A stretch of DNA of 20,738 bases from CAVUEG01 sp963740525 (GTDB taxonomy: Bacteria; Actinomycetota; Actinomycetes; Propionibacteriales; Nocardioidaceae): the NCBI GenBank assembly GCA_963740525.1, contig CAVUEG010000009.1, positions 1 to 20,738 on the forward strand, in the 5' to 3' direction. Under the pieces are notes generated by a model. It had not been told where the DNA came from. It saw only the letters and a list, made by a program, of their open reading frames with translations, and ran no database searches. Shown here one piece after another: positions 1 to 8,182 of the stretch (the first letter of the stretch is position 1; each line of letters starts with the position of its first letter). The position numbers and the translations under genes are program-made.

Positions 1-26
1 CCGCAGTCGCGGCAGTACTCAGGCAT
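1..26 (-). CDS. N-terminus of a zinc-ribbon-like protein (cut by window edge)
   Basis: An ATG at 26 on the minus strand opens a frame reading MPEYCRDCG before the window ends. Upstream (27-44) the minus strand reads AGAAGGTGGG just before the ATG, a good ribosome binding site. A CxxCG pair at residues 5-9 is typical of the first knuckle of a short zinc ribbon. Only nine residues are visible, so the family cannot be named. It would lie just downstream of the SMP-30 gene on the same strand, with 18 nt between them, so the two may be co-transcribed. Confidence 0.45.
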
Positions 27-44
27 CCCACCTTCTGACCCAGG

Positions 45-908
45 TCAGACCTCTGCGGCCTCGATCTTGCCCAGAGCCTCGCCGGCCACGATCGCGGGTT
101 CGCTCGAGGGCGCGGTCATCGCGTAGAGCGTGCGGCCGTCCTCCCCGCCCAGAGCACAGGCGTAGGCCACCTGGCTCGTCTCGACCTGACCGGTCACCTC
201 TCCGCCCTCGGCGTAGCGCACGACCGCATTGCCGAGCGCGGCCGCGACCCAGACACCGCCCTGGGGATCGACGCAGATGCCGTCGGGCGCGACCATCTGC
301 GGCGCCGTACACGCCCAGACCCGCCGGTTCGAGAGCGAGCCGTCGTCGGCGACGTCGAAGGCAGTCAGCTGGAGTCGCAGCGTCTCGGCCAGCACCAGGG
401 TTCGGCCCCCGTCCAACCACGCCATGCCGTTGGGGAACCGGACTCCCTCCGCGGCCACGTGCACCGACCCGTCCGGGTCCACCCGCGCCAGCCGGGTGGC
501 CCCAGCACTCTCGTCGGCGAGGATCGCCGGCACCTCCCGCTGGGCCATGTCGGCGTGCAGGTCGTAGCCGAAGTTGCCGACGTAGGCGCGGCCCTGCGCG
601 TCGGTGATCAGGTCGTTGAGGTGGAAGTCGGCGAGCTCGGAGAGGTCCGCGTGGACCGAGAGTGTCCCGTCGGGCTCCAGCCGGAGGACCTTGTGGTCGT
701 GCATGCTCGAGATGAGCAGTCGGCCGTCCGGCAGCCAGCCGAGTCCCGAGGGCTGCGTCGGCACGTCGACGACCTTGGTCTCGACGCCGTTCGGGTCGAG
801 GGTGAAGACGGCTCGACGGTAGAAGTCGCTGAACCACAGGCGTCCGTCGTGCCAGCGCGGCCCTTCCCCGAACGCCAGGCCGTCCTTGAGTGTCGTCGCG
901 GTCGTCAT
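45..908 (-). CDS. SMP-30/gluconolactonase/LRE family protein
   Basis: A 287-residue six-bladed beta-propeller of the SMP-30/gluconolactonase family. These are cytoplasmic metal-dependent lactonases that open sugar or aromatic lactones. The four expected metal-ligand positions are visible: E15 (FGEGPRW), N98 (HLNDL), N160 (RFPNG) and D209 (APDGIC). Propeller-type repeats such as WLPDGRLL and VDPQGGVWVAA recur. The frame stays open upstream to 1178, but ATG 908 is chosen because GAGGTG lies just ahead of it and homology-like sequence begins there (LAFGEGPRW). The length is usual for the family. The aldo/keto reductase is divergent across about 245 bp, so shared control with a carbonyl-metabolism gene is possible. 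The substrate cannot be told from sequence. Confidence 0.9.
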   Translation of the reverse strand: MTTATTLKDGLAFGEGPRWHDGRLWFSDFYRRAVFTLDPNGVETKVVDVPTQPSGLGWLPDGRLLISSMHDHKVLRLEPDGTLSVHADLSELADFHLNDLITDAQGRAYVGNFGYDLHADMAQREVPAILADESAGATRLARVDPDGSVHVAAEGVRFPNGMAWLDGGRTLVLAETLRLQLTAFDVADDGSLSNRRVWACTAPQMVAPDGICVDPQGGVWVAAALGNAVVRYAEGGEVTGQVETSQVAYACALGGEDGRTLYAMTAPSSEPAIVAGEALGKIEAAEV

Positions 909-1074
909 CGCACACCTCGTCACGTCGTCGTGGTGGAGCTTCCTGCTCGTCACCCTTGCAGTCCCGTCCAACTGACCGCCAGCGCCGTGGTCGGCGGAGG
1001 TCGGGAACATCGAGCGGCCACCTCGACTTGGGAGAAGGACAGACCTTTCGTCGACTCCTCCGAGGAGGACCTGC

Positions 1075-1155
1075 GTGACCGAGAACCTTGCCGCACCGTC
1101 CCGGACCTTCCAGCTGAGCGACGAGGGGCTCGCGACCCCGGGTGAGATCGCCTGA
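1075..1155 (+). CDS. 26-residue ORF translationally coupled to the aldo/keto reductase
   Basis: A GTG at 1075 is preceded by AGGAGGAC at near-ideal spacing, the strongest Shine-Dalgarno in this part of the window. It opens a 26-codon frame (MTENLAAPSRTF...PGEIA) whose TGA overlaps the ATG of the aldo/keto reductase (TGATG at 1153-1157). No known family was recognised. It could be a leader peptide that feeds ribosomes to the downstream gene, which itself has only a weak GGTGAG. It could also be a remnant of another gene's N-terminus. Coding status is inferred from ribosome-binding context only. Confidence 0.4.
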   Translation: MTENLAAPSRTFQLSDEGLATPGEIA

Positions 1156-2126
1156 TGCGCTACGAACGACTCGGCCACACCGGCCTCGAGGTCTCGGCGG
1201 TCACGCTCGGCTGCATGAGCTGGGGTGACGCCTCACGCGGTGGCCACCCGTGGGTCAAGGACGAGGACTTCGCCAGGGAGACGATCAAGGCCGCCCTGGA
1301 GGCCGGGATCAACTTCTTCGACACCGCCAACGTCTACTCCGCCGGCTCCAGCGAGGAGTTCACCGGCCGGGCCTTGAAGGAGTACGCCGCCCGCGAGGAC
1401 GTCGTACTCGCGACCAAGGTGAACGGCCGGATGCGCCCCGGGCCCAACGGCGCCGGCCTGTCCCGCAAGACGATCCTGCACGAGATCGACGCCAGCCTGT
1501 CCCGGTTGGGCACCGACTACGTCGACCTCTACCAGATCCACCGCTGGGACCCGGAGACGCCGATCGAGGAGACGATGGAGGCGCTGCACGACGTCGTCCA
1601 GTCGGGAAAGGCGCGATACCTCGGCGCCTCCTCGATGTATGCCTGGCAGTTCGCCAAGGCCCAGCACGTCGCCACCATGAGCGGCTGGACGCCGTTCGTC
1701 TCGATGCAGAACCACTACAACCTGATCTATCGCGAGGAGGAGCGCGAGATGCTTCCGCTCTGCGAGGACCAGGGCGTCGGTGTGATCCCGTGGAGTCCGC
1801 TGGCTCGCGGCCGGCTCACCCGACCGTGGGACACGGCGACGGCCCGCACCGAGACCGACGAGTTCGGCGGCACGCTCTATCGTGACGAGGACGCCGCCAT
1901 CGTCGAGCGCGTCCTGGAGATCGCTGAACGGCGCGGGGTGTCTGCGGCTCAGGTGGCGCTGGCGTGGGTGATGGCCCAGCCCGCGGTCACCTCCCCGATC
2001 GTCGGAGTGACCAAGCCGGGGCATCTCGCCGACGCAGTCGCGGCGGTGGATCTCGAGCTCTGCGACGACGAGCTCGCGCAGCTTGCTTCGGGCTACACGT
2101 CGCGGGCGGTTGCAGGACACCGCTGA
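1155..2126 (+). CDS. Aldo/keto reductase
   Basis: A 323-residue NADPH-dependent (beta/alpha)8-barrel oxidoreductase of the aldo/keto reductase superfamily, which reduces aldehydes and ketones in the cytoplasm. The catalytic tetrad is visible as D56, Y61, K88 and H129, within FFDTANVYSAG, LATKVNGRM and LYQIHRWD. The C-terminal cofactor region reads SPIVGVTKPGHL. Length and the opening MRYERLGHTGLEVS match the Kv-beta-like/YajO-type group. The ATG overlaps the stop of a 26-codon upstream ORF, so translation is probably coupled. The gene ends 8 bp from the convergent lipoprotein gene. The substrate is unknown. Confidence 0.93.
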   Translation: MRYERLGHTGLEVSAVTLGCMSWGDASRGGHPWVKDEDFARETIKAALEAGINFFDTANVYSAGSSEEFTGRALKEYAAREDVVLATKVNGRMRPGPNGAGLSRKTILHEIDASLSRLGTDYVDLYQIHRWDPETPIEETMEALHDVVQSGKARYLGASSMYAWQFAKAQHVATMSGWTPFVSMQNHYNLIYREEEREMLPLCEDQGVGVIPWSPLARGRLTRPWDTATARTETDEFGGTLYRDEDAAIVERVLEIAERRGVSAAQVALAWVMAQPAVTSPIVGVTKPGHLADAVAAVDLELCDDELAQLASGYTSRAVAGHR

Positions 2127-2134
2127 GGGCAGAC

Positions 2135-2884
2135 CTACTGCTCGACGAACTGCGCTGACCGGGCCATGCGGGTCATCTCCCGGATCGGTGCCCTCGGGAC
2201 GCCGGGCACGGCGACCCAGGCCAGGACGAGGCGCTCGCCGTCGACGTCCAGGATCCAGATGGCCGCGCGTTCGCGCGACGCCTCGAGGTACCAAGCCCCG
2301 GGACCGGTCGTGAAGATGTCGAAGGCGCGCTCCCCGCACTTCGAGACGTCGATGCCCTTCCCGACCTGATAGGTCAAGAACAGGCCCGGGTGCCCATCGA
2401 CCGTGACCGGGACGGGCTTCGAGGTCGCGGTCCCCTTCTGGGCCACGAGGGCCTCGGCCAGGTCCTGCACCGAAGGTCCAGGGTTCACCGCGGCGTCGAG
2501 CTTGTTCTGTTCCCACTGGGGGCCGCAAGGGTCGCGGGGCACCCGGTCTGCCGTCACGAAGCCCATGGCACGGAACGGCTCGTCGGTGACGAACGTCCAC
2601 CCGCCGATCTTCTTGTAGCCCTCCGGTACCCGGACCACCGCCACATGGGTGGACACACCGTTGGCAGTGAGCCCGTAGGCCCCCGCGGCGAGCGGGACGC
2701 CCTCGGGCTCGTGGGAGAGGAGCTTCCACGGCTGCCGAACATCGGTGGCGCCCCCCGTCGCGCCGGACGACGCAGAGGGCGATGGGTCTCCCATGGCCCC
2801 TGACGTTTCATCGCTGCAGGCGTTGAGCGCCAGCGACGCTGCCGCAACGAGCGCCAGGGTGCCTCGGGTCGAGTGTCTGGTCAT
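2135..2884 (-). CDS. Secreted lipoprotein of unknown function
   Basis: A 249-residue predicted lipoprotein. The frame is open up to 3244, but ATG 2884 is chosen because AGGAG precedes it and it starts a signal peptide: MTRHSTRG, then a hydrophobic stretch (residues 9-20), then a lipobox LNAC with C23 as the lipidated cysteine. After a Ser/Gly/Thr-rich linker comes a soluble domain with WKLLSHEPEG near its start, FVTDEPFRAMGF, and CGPQWEQNKLD. No catalytic motif or named family was recognised. It probably sits on the outer face of the membrane. It is divergent from the SARP-type gene across about 135 bp, so the two may share a regulatory region. Confidence 0.8.
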   Translation of the reverse strand: MTRHSTRGTLALVAAASLALNACSDETSGAMGDPSPSASSGATGGATDVRQPWKLLSHEPEGVPLAAGAYGLTANGVSTHVAVVRVPEGYKKIGGWTFVTDEPFRAMGFVTADRVPRDPCGPQWEQNKLDAAVNPGPSVQDLAEALVAQKGTATSKPVPVTVDGHPGLFLTYQVGKGIDVSKCGERAFDIFTTGPGAWYLEASRERAAIWILDVDGERLVLAWVAVPGVPRAPIREMTRMARSAQFVEQ

Positions 2885-2960
2885 GGTGGGCTCCTGTGGC
2901 CGTCGTCTGAGGTGGACGTTCCCGTTGTCCCCCAGACCGGTTCCGACGTGACTCCGAAGT

Positions 2961-2979
2961 GGTATCGGCCGGGTATCGG
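2961..2979 (+). promoter_or_regulatory. Two 8-bp direct repeats with 11-bp periodicity ahead of the SARP gene
   Basis: GGTATCGG occurs at 2961-2968 and again at 2972-2979, exactly 11 bp apart (one helical turn). SARP/AfsR-type winged helices bind direct repeats with 11-bp spacing near the -35 region, and the next gene encodes such a protein. This makes it a candidate autoregulatory operator. It lies in the divergent lipoprotein/SARP spacer. Confidence 0.5.
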
Positions 2980-3020
2980 GTGCGTTGACGGGTGCCCCCG
3001 GGCGGGTCGACAGTCGAAGC

Positions 3021-4025
3021 ATGGGTATCGCCGTACTCGGCCCGTTGCAGGTTGACGGCCAGGCGAACGGACTCACTCCCCGGGACCGGGTCGTGCTGTC
3101 TGCGCTCGTCGTCTGCGCGGGTGAGCCCGTCTCGACCGAGGCACTGGCCGACGCACTGTGGGGCGAAACCCTCCCGGCCTCGTGGGCCAAGGTCCTACAG
3201 GGTTGTGTCGTGCGACTGCGCAAGCGGCTCGGGGGTGCCGCCATCGAGTCTGCTGGGAAGGGCTACCGCCTGGCCCTCACCGACGACGAGCTGGACCACA
3301 AGGTCTTCGAGCGGCTCCTCGCAGGTGCACGAGAGGCGTTGGCGGCGGACGACGCAGCGAGGTCGTCGTACCTGGCCCAGGAGGCGCTCCAGCTCTGGCG
3401 GGGACGAGTGCTTCAGGACCTGGAGGAGTGGGAGCCGGGACGGGTGGAGGCCACCCGGCTCGAAGGTCTGCGCATGGACGCCGAGGAGGTGCTGGTCCAG
3501 GCGGAGATCGACGCCGGCCGGGCCCGGGAGGTGTCGGAGCGGGCAAGGACCTTGGCGGCACAGGCGCCCTTCCGGGAGCGCCGGTGGGCCTTGCTGGCCC
3601 GGGCCCTGCACCAGTCCGGTCGTCAGCCGGAAGCGCTCGGCACGATCTCGAGAGCCCGGTCGATGCTGGTCGAGGAGTTCGGCCTCGATCCGGGCCCTGA
3701 GTTGGTCGATCTCGAGGCGATGTTGCTGCGTCAGGACCCGTCGCTGTCGCCCGTGACGTCCCGAGAGGCAAGTCTCACCTGTCCCTACCGCGGCCTGCTG
3801 CCCTACGGCGATGCCGATGCAGACACGTTCTTCGGTCGCGAGGACGACATCGCCGCGTGCGCCCGTCGACTGCGCGACACGGGGGTGCTCGCGGTGGTCG
3901 GACCATCTGGCGTCGGGAAGTCCTCCCTGGTCCGTGCGGGTTTGGTGGTCTCGCTGTCCCGCAGCGGGACCCGGTGCTCGTCACCACGCCCGGCGTGCAC
4001 CCCATGGACTCGCTGGTCGCACTGA
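3021..4025 (+). CDS. Fragment 1: SARP wHTH-BTAD part of the broken regulator
   Basis: The open frame gives 334 residues. The first 310 or so are genuine: a winged helix (ALADALWGE, VVRLRKRLG, GYRLAL), the alpha-helical BTAD domain (LWRGRVLQDLEEWEPGRVEA, GLDPGPELVDLEAMLL), a linker with CPYRGLLPY and FFGRE, and the Walker A motif. After the G run at 3966-3968 the frame is wrong and ends at 4025. If translated as is, it would be a soluble SARP-BTAD protein with a P-loop stub, and might still bind DNA. Confidence 0.6.
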   Translation: MGIAVLGPLQVDGQANGLTPRDRVVLSALVVCAGEPVSTEALADALWGETLPASWAKVLQGCVVRLRKRLGGAAIESAGKGYRLALTDDELDHKVFERLLAGAREALAADDAARSSYLAQEALQLWRGRVLQDLEEWEPGRVEATRLEGLRMDAEEVLVQAEIDAGRAREVSERARTLAAQAPFRERRWALLARALHQSGRQPEALGTISRARSMLVEEFGLDPGPELVDLEAMLLRQDPSLSPVTSREASLTCPYRGLLPYGDADADTFFGREDDIAACARRLRDTGVLAVVGPSGVGKSSLVRAGLVVSLSRSGTRCSSPRPACTPWTRWSH

Positions 4026-4977
4026 AGCCACGTGGGCGGCAGACCTTGGTGGTGGACCAGGCCGAGGAGGCGGTCACCCTCTGCGCCGACCTGGCCGAGC
4101 AGGCCCGATATTTCGCGGCGCTCGCGGTGCACGTGGGCGCGGGCGGGCCCTGGTGCTGGCGCTGCGGGCCGACCACCTGGGCGACCTGTCGCCGTACCCG
4201 GAGATCGCCCGGGTCCTCGAGGACGGCATGTATCTGCTCGGCCCGATGGGTGAGCAGGGACTGCGTAGCGCCATCGAGGGTCCGGCCGGCCGCGCCGGTC
4301 TGCGACTCGAGCCGGGTCTGGTCGACCTCCTCGTCCGCGAGGTGGAGGGCGAGCCGGCCGCGTTGCCGCTGCTCTCGCACGCGCTGCGCGAGACCTGGGA
4401 ACGCCGCGAGGGCCGGACGCTGACCGTCGCGGGTTACCGGGCCACCGGTGGGATCCGGCAAGCCGTCTCGCGGTCCGCCGAGTCGCTCTACGACGCGATG
4501 GACCCCACCGAGCGTGCGCAGCTCCGCAGCCTGCTGCTCCGGCTGGTGGTGCCCACCGAGGACGGCGACCCGGTCCGTGCCCGAGTCCCCCGGGGCAAGA
4601 TCGTCGTCGACGCCGCCCATGCCCAGCTCGTCGAGCAGCTCGTCGACGCTCGGCTGGTCAGCGTGGACGGGAGACGCTGCAGATCGCCCACGAGGCGCTC
4701 GTCCGGGTCTGGCCGCGACTGCGCGGCTGGCTCGACGACGACGTCGACGGACAGCGGCTGTTCCGCCATCTTGCTGGCGCCTCTGACGCCTGGGACTCTC
4801 TGGGCCGTCCGGGCAGCGAGCTCTACCGGGGCGCCCGGCTCGCCCGCACCCTGGAGTGGCGGGAGCGCACCGCCCCGGACCTGAACGAGCACCGAGACCG
4901 ACTTCCTCGGCGCCTCGGTCGCACTGTCCACGGCCGAGCTCCATGCGACTCAGAGCAGGGCCGCTCGCGAACGCAAG

Positions 4978-5976
4978 GTGAACCGTCGTCTACGGAGTGC
5001 GCTGGCCGGGGTCGGCCTGGTCCTGGTGCTCGCCGTGGTGGCCGGTGGGCTGGGGCTCCGATCCGCGGAGCAGGCGCGGCACAGCCAGACCCGCGCCGAG
5101 GCAGCGGCCCGCCTGGCCGAGGCCCGGGGCGCGGGAGGCAAGGCGCTGAACCAGGAGACTGCCAGCGCGCTGGTGCTCGGAGTCGCCGCGCTGCAGGTGG
5201 ACTCCTCACCCGAGCAGTGGGAGAACCTGGCCACCACGCTGACGCGGCTGGGGTCACTGCGCAAGCTGCGGCAGACGGTTGGCGAGACCTACGCCCTCGC
5301 GACAAGCGGCGACGGAGCACTTGTGGCGGTGAGCGTGATCGGTACCGGGGTCCAGCTCTTCTCGGCGACAACCCTGGAGCCGATCGCCTTCGAGAACGAC
5401 CGGCCGACCAGCGTGATCGCGATCTCCCCGGACGGCGGACTGATGGCGACCGCTGTCAACCACGAGCTCGTGCCGCAGCCGGTGCGGCTCTACGACCTGC
5501 CCTCCGGCAAGCTCTCCGCACGGCAACCGGGTGGCTGGCCGACGGGTGCCTACGTGGAGAGTGTCCTTTCCTTCAGCCGCGACGGCCGCCGCATGGTCGC
5601 GGACGTGAATCGGCTCGTCGACGGCAGGAACCTGACGGGGTACGTCATGGTCTGGGACGTGGCAGACCCCTCCAAGCCGGTGTTCCGGGTGAATCTGCCC
5701 GATGGTCCGCACGCCGCCCTGAGCCCCGACGGCCAGCTCGTCTACACGGCGTCGACCGACCGCGACCTGAGGGTGTACGACGTCGACTCCGGGCGCCGGC
5801 TGCAGCGGCTCGGGTCCCGACGCATCACCGAATCGATCAACAAGGGTGGGCTGCAGGTGAGCCCCGACGGGTCGACGTTGGCGGTCGCCTCCGGCAACCG
5901 GATCTTCCGTCTCAACACCGCCAACCTGCGAGTGCGGGGCCCCGTGCTCCGCGGCCACACGGGTGCCGTGATCGGA
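4978..5976 (+). CDS. Fragment 2: TM helix and first WD40 repeats of the broken regulator
   Basis: The reading frame from about 4890, with a possible GTG at 4978, encodes NRRLRSALAGVGLV followed by a hydrophobic helix, an Ala/Arg/Glu-rich coiled segment (RSAEQARHSQTRAEAAARL), and beta-propeller repeats (AISPDGGLMATA, ALSPDGQLVYTASTDRDLRVYDVDSG). An extra C at 5977-5978 ends the genuine frame. The open frame then continues out of register to 7290. There is no sign of an independent promoter, so this is a piece of the larger gene. Confidence 0.5.
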
Positions 5977-6001
5977 CCTCCAGTTCTCGCACGATGGTTC
6001 G

Positions 6002-7240
6002 ATGCTGCTGTCGGCGTCGGCGGACCGGACCGCCATCGTCTGGGACGCGGTCACGGGTGCCCGGCTGAACATCCTGGCGGCACACCGGGACCAGGTCTGG
6101 GGCGCCGACTTCTCCCCGGACGACCGCACCGTCTACACGGCCTCGGACTACGAGCTGATGGCCTGGGAGGCGACCGGTCAGGGCAGCTTCCTGTCACCCG
6201 GTGGAGTCGACAGCCGTGGACGGGAGCAGCTCGGCGTGTCGGTGGCGGGGCCGGACGGGCGCACTGTCGCGCGGCTTGCGAACCAGCTCATCTGGTTCGT
6301 CGACACCCGGACCGGACGGGGCACCGCGAAGTCCCCGACGCACGGTCATGTGTGGGACGTCGCCTGGTCGCCCGACGCGCGCTGGATCGTCGCGACCAGA
6401 CCCGGCGTCCTCACGCTGTGGAACGTCAGGACCGGCCGCAAGGTTGCCGTGCGTCGCTATCCGGCCGGGGTCGCGGTGGGGGCGGCCTTCAGTGGCGACA
6501 ACGGCCAGATCCACGTCGACGACCGGTCGGGACACCTCGAGACCCTGGACCGAGCCTCGCTACAACCGGCCGGAGAACCCGTCGCCTTCAGCGGGTTCGC
6601 CGTCTCGCTTCTACCCGACCCCGTCGACCAGACCGTCCTGATCCTCGAGGACGACGGCACGATCGCCCGCATCGACCCCGCCGAGCACCGGGTCGACTAC
6701 TCCCGGCCCGGACTGCTTCCCAGAGTCGAGAGGCAGGTCGCGGCATTCTCACCCGACGGGTCGCTGCTGGCGACCGCCCACTCCGACGGGTCGTTGCAGC
6801 TCCTCGACACCGACACCTTCGAGTGGCTGGGCAGGCCGTCGCGACGCCACTGGGGGTTCAAGGGCATCGAGTGGGGTTTCGAGGTCGCCTACGCACCGGA
6901 CGGCAGCCAGTTCGCCTCGATGGAGCCCGATCGGATCGGACTCTGGGACGGCCAGACCGGCGCATTCCAGGCGAGCATCCCACTCGGAACTCTCGCGGCG
7001 AGCGCGGAGCAGTCGATCGGCACGCTCGTGCCGGGGTCGTCCATGGCCTACCTGCCGGACGGAAGCGGTTTGCTCGTCGCCTCGGCCGACGGGCGGACCT
7101 GGGTGGTGGACACCAGCATGAGCACATGGGTGGAACGAGCCTGCGACATTGCCGGACGCAACCTCAGCGTCGACGAGTGGACCCAGTTCTTCCCCAGCCG
7201 GGGCTACGACGCCACCTGCCCCCAGTGGGGACCGGGCTAG
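6002..7240 (+). CDS. Fragment 3: C-terminal WD40 propeller of the broken regulator
   Basis: A 412-residue frame from an internal ATG: LLSASADRTAIVWDAVTG, then more propeller blades (DFSPDDRTVYTASDYELMAW, AWSPDARWIVATRPGVLTLWNVRTG, AFSPDGSLLATAHSDGSLQLLDTD), ending in the ACDIAGRNLSVDEW..CPQW tail that closes full-length nSTAND-WD40 regulators. This shows that the 3' end of the gene is intact. Confidence 0.55.
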   Translation: MLLSASADRTAIVWDAVTGARLNILAAHRDQVWGADFSPDDRTVYTASDYELMAWEATGQGSFLSPGGVDSRGREQLGVSVAGPDGRTVARLANQLIWFVDTRTGRGTAKSPTHGHVWDVAWSPDARWIVATRPGVLTLWNVRTGRKVAVRRYPAGVAVGAAFSGDNGQIHVDDRSGHLETLDRASLQPAGEPVAFSGFAVSLLPDPVDQTVLILEDDGTIARIDPAEHRVDYSRPGLLPRVERQVAAFSPDGSLLATAHSDGSLQLLDTDTFEWLGRPSRRHWGFKGIEWGFEVAYAPDGSQFASMEPDRIGLWDGQTGAFQASIPLGTLAASAEQSIGTLVPGSSMAYLPDGSGLLVASADGRTWVVDTSMSTWVERACDIAGRNLSVDEWTQFFPSRGYDATCPQWGPG

Positions 7241-7266
7241 CACTGGATGTGACCTGTGACACACTG

Positions 7267-7285
7267 GGGGTCTGCCCCGGACCCC
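7267..7285 (+). terminator. Small GC hairpin after the WD40 gene
   Basis: GGGGTC (7267-7272) and GACCCC (7280-7285) form a 6-bp stem with a 7-nt loop, 26 nt past the stop of the regulator. There is no T tract, so this is a weak, possible terminator. Confidence 0.3.
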
Positions 7286-7365
7286 GGTAGCTCGCCGCCA
7301 GCCGCTGAAACTCCGGACCGGAGCACCCCATCTCCTCCCAAGCCACACACGACCGCCTCGAGGCT

Positions 7366-8050
7366 TTGCACCCGCTCCGGGGCGCTCTCGCCGAGGTCAA
7401 GCCGCGACTCAGGGGATGGCTGCATCTCGCGACGATCCCGCTGACGTTGGCCGCCGGTGTCGTCCTCGTCGTCCTGTCCCCCACCGCCACCACGCGCCTC
7501 GGGTCCAGCGTCTTCATCGGCTCGGCCCTGGCGCTGTTCACCGTCTCAGCGGCGTACCACCGCGGCGCCTGGTCACCTCGGACCGGCGTCCTCCTGCGTC
7601 GCCTCGACCACGCCAACATCTTCGTGCTGATCGCGGGGTCCTACACCGCCTACAGCCTGCTCCTGCTGCGGGGTGAGCAACAGGCTGTCCTGCTCTGGAT
7701 CGTGTGGGCAGGAGCTTTCCTGGGTGTCGCTGTTCCGCGTCTGCTGGATCAACGCTCCCCGGTGGTTGCACACACCGGTCTACGTCGCTCTCGGTGCGTC
7801 GGCGCTTCCGTTCATCCCCGACCTCATCCGCGGCGCGGACAGCCTCAATCCTGGCATCGGGGTGGCCACCTTGGTGATGCTCGCTGTAGGGGCCGCGCTC
7901 TACACGATCGGCGGGCTCGTCTACGGAGTCCAGCGACCCAACCCGTGGCCCCGGTGGTTCGGGTTCCACGAGGTGTTCCACTCCCTGACCGTCCTCGCCT
8001 TCGCGGCCCACCTCACCGGCGTGTGCCTGGCCACCTTCTCGATGCGCTGA
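7366..8050 (+). pseudogene. Hemolysin III/PAQR-like membrane protein with one frameshift
   Basis: About 227 residues once one extra base near 7726-7729 is removed (684 nt, in frame). The first part has hemolysin III signatures: VKPRLRGWLH, SAAYHRG, LDHANIFVLIAGSYTAYSLLLL. The second frame continues LFRVCWINAPRWLHTPVYVALG and ends GFHEVFHSLTVLAFAAH. The His and Asp residues of YHR, LDH, FHEVFH are the metal-site residues of the PAQR/CREST superfamily. Seven hydrophobic segments are expected and are consistent with what is seen. The start is uncertain: TTG 7366 is the only start codon after the in-frame stop at 7306, and EVKPRLRGWLH lies near it. As with the preceding gene, the lesion may be real or a sequencing error. 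Confidence 0.75.
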
Positions 8051-8074
8051 CCTGTTCGGTGTCGAGGACGCAGG

Positions 8075-8160
8075 TCAGGGTCGGCTCAGGGTTGCACCCG
8101 ATGTACGCGAGCGGCACTTTGGCGCACAGTTGAGGTGTGACAGGGAAGTTCCCTGACACC
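8075..8160 (+). promoter_or_regulatory. TCAGGGT direct repeats plus CAGGGAA-G-TTCCCTG palindrome ahead of pspC
   Basis: TCAGGGT occurs at 8075-8081 and 8086-8092 (11 bp apart). A palindrome, CAGGGAA (8141-8147), G, TTCCCTG (8149-8155), is flanked by GGTGT (8134-8138) and ACACC (8156-8160), with a 2-nt asymmetry. All four half-sites share CAGGG. The block ends 22 bp before the PspC ATG, so a transcription factor probably binds here. The one-base centre argues against a terminator hairpin. Confidence 0.5.
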
Positions 8161-8182
8161 GACGCGAAGGAAGTGCGACACG

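Larger units (their letters stand above)
3021..7240 (+). pseudogene. SARP (wHTH-BTAD)-nSTAND NTPase-TM-WD40 regulator, interrupted by five frameshifts
   Basis: One continuous homology runs through five frame changes. Segment order: wHTH (about residues 1-85) and BTAD (about 90-240), P-loop GPSGVGKSS (294-302), remainder of an nSTAND NTPase (LVLALRADHLGDLSPYPE; LPLLSHALRETWE), one transmembrane helix near 4990-5060, then WD40-like repeats to the C-terminal ACDIAGRN..YDATCPQW. Inferred one-base changes: lost G in the run at 3966-3968; lost base near 4141-4148; lost G at 4669-4671; extra C near 4890; extra C at 5977-5978. Correcting all five gives 4221 nt, divisible by 3, for about 1406 residues with no internal stop seen. 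Such proteins are membrane-tethered or NTP-switched transcription regulators. The lesions are either recent inactivation or sequencing errors. ATG 3021 is chosen for the MGIAVLGPLQVDG opening of the SARP fold; its ribosome binding site is weak. Confidence 0.85.

Noticed and set aside
1155..2126. The 26-codon ORF as a frameshifted N-terminal extension of the aldo/keto reductase
   Set aside because: The reductase already has a complete family-typical N-terminus (MRYERLGHTGLEVS), so no extension is needed.
3775..4944. 389-codon minus-strand frame in the broken regulator
   Set aside because: Low-complexity Arg/Pro/Gly translation opposite nSTAND sequence with recognisable motifs in the plus strand.
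3021..7240. Programmed ribosomal frameshifting as the reason for frame changes
   Set aside because: There are five changes in both directions, at positions without slippery heptamers or consistent spacing. Errors or mutation explain this better.
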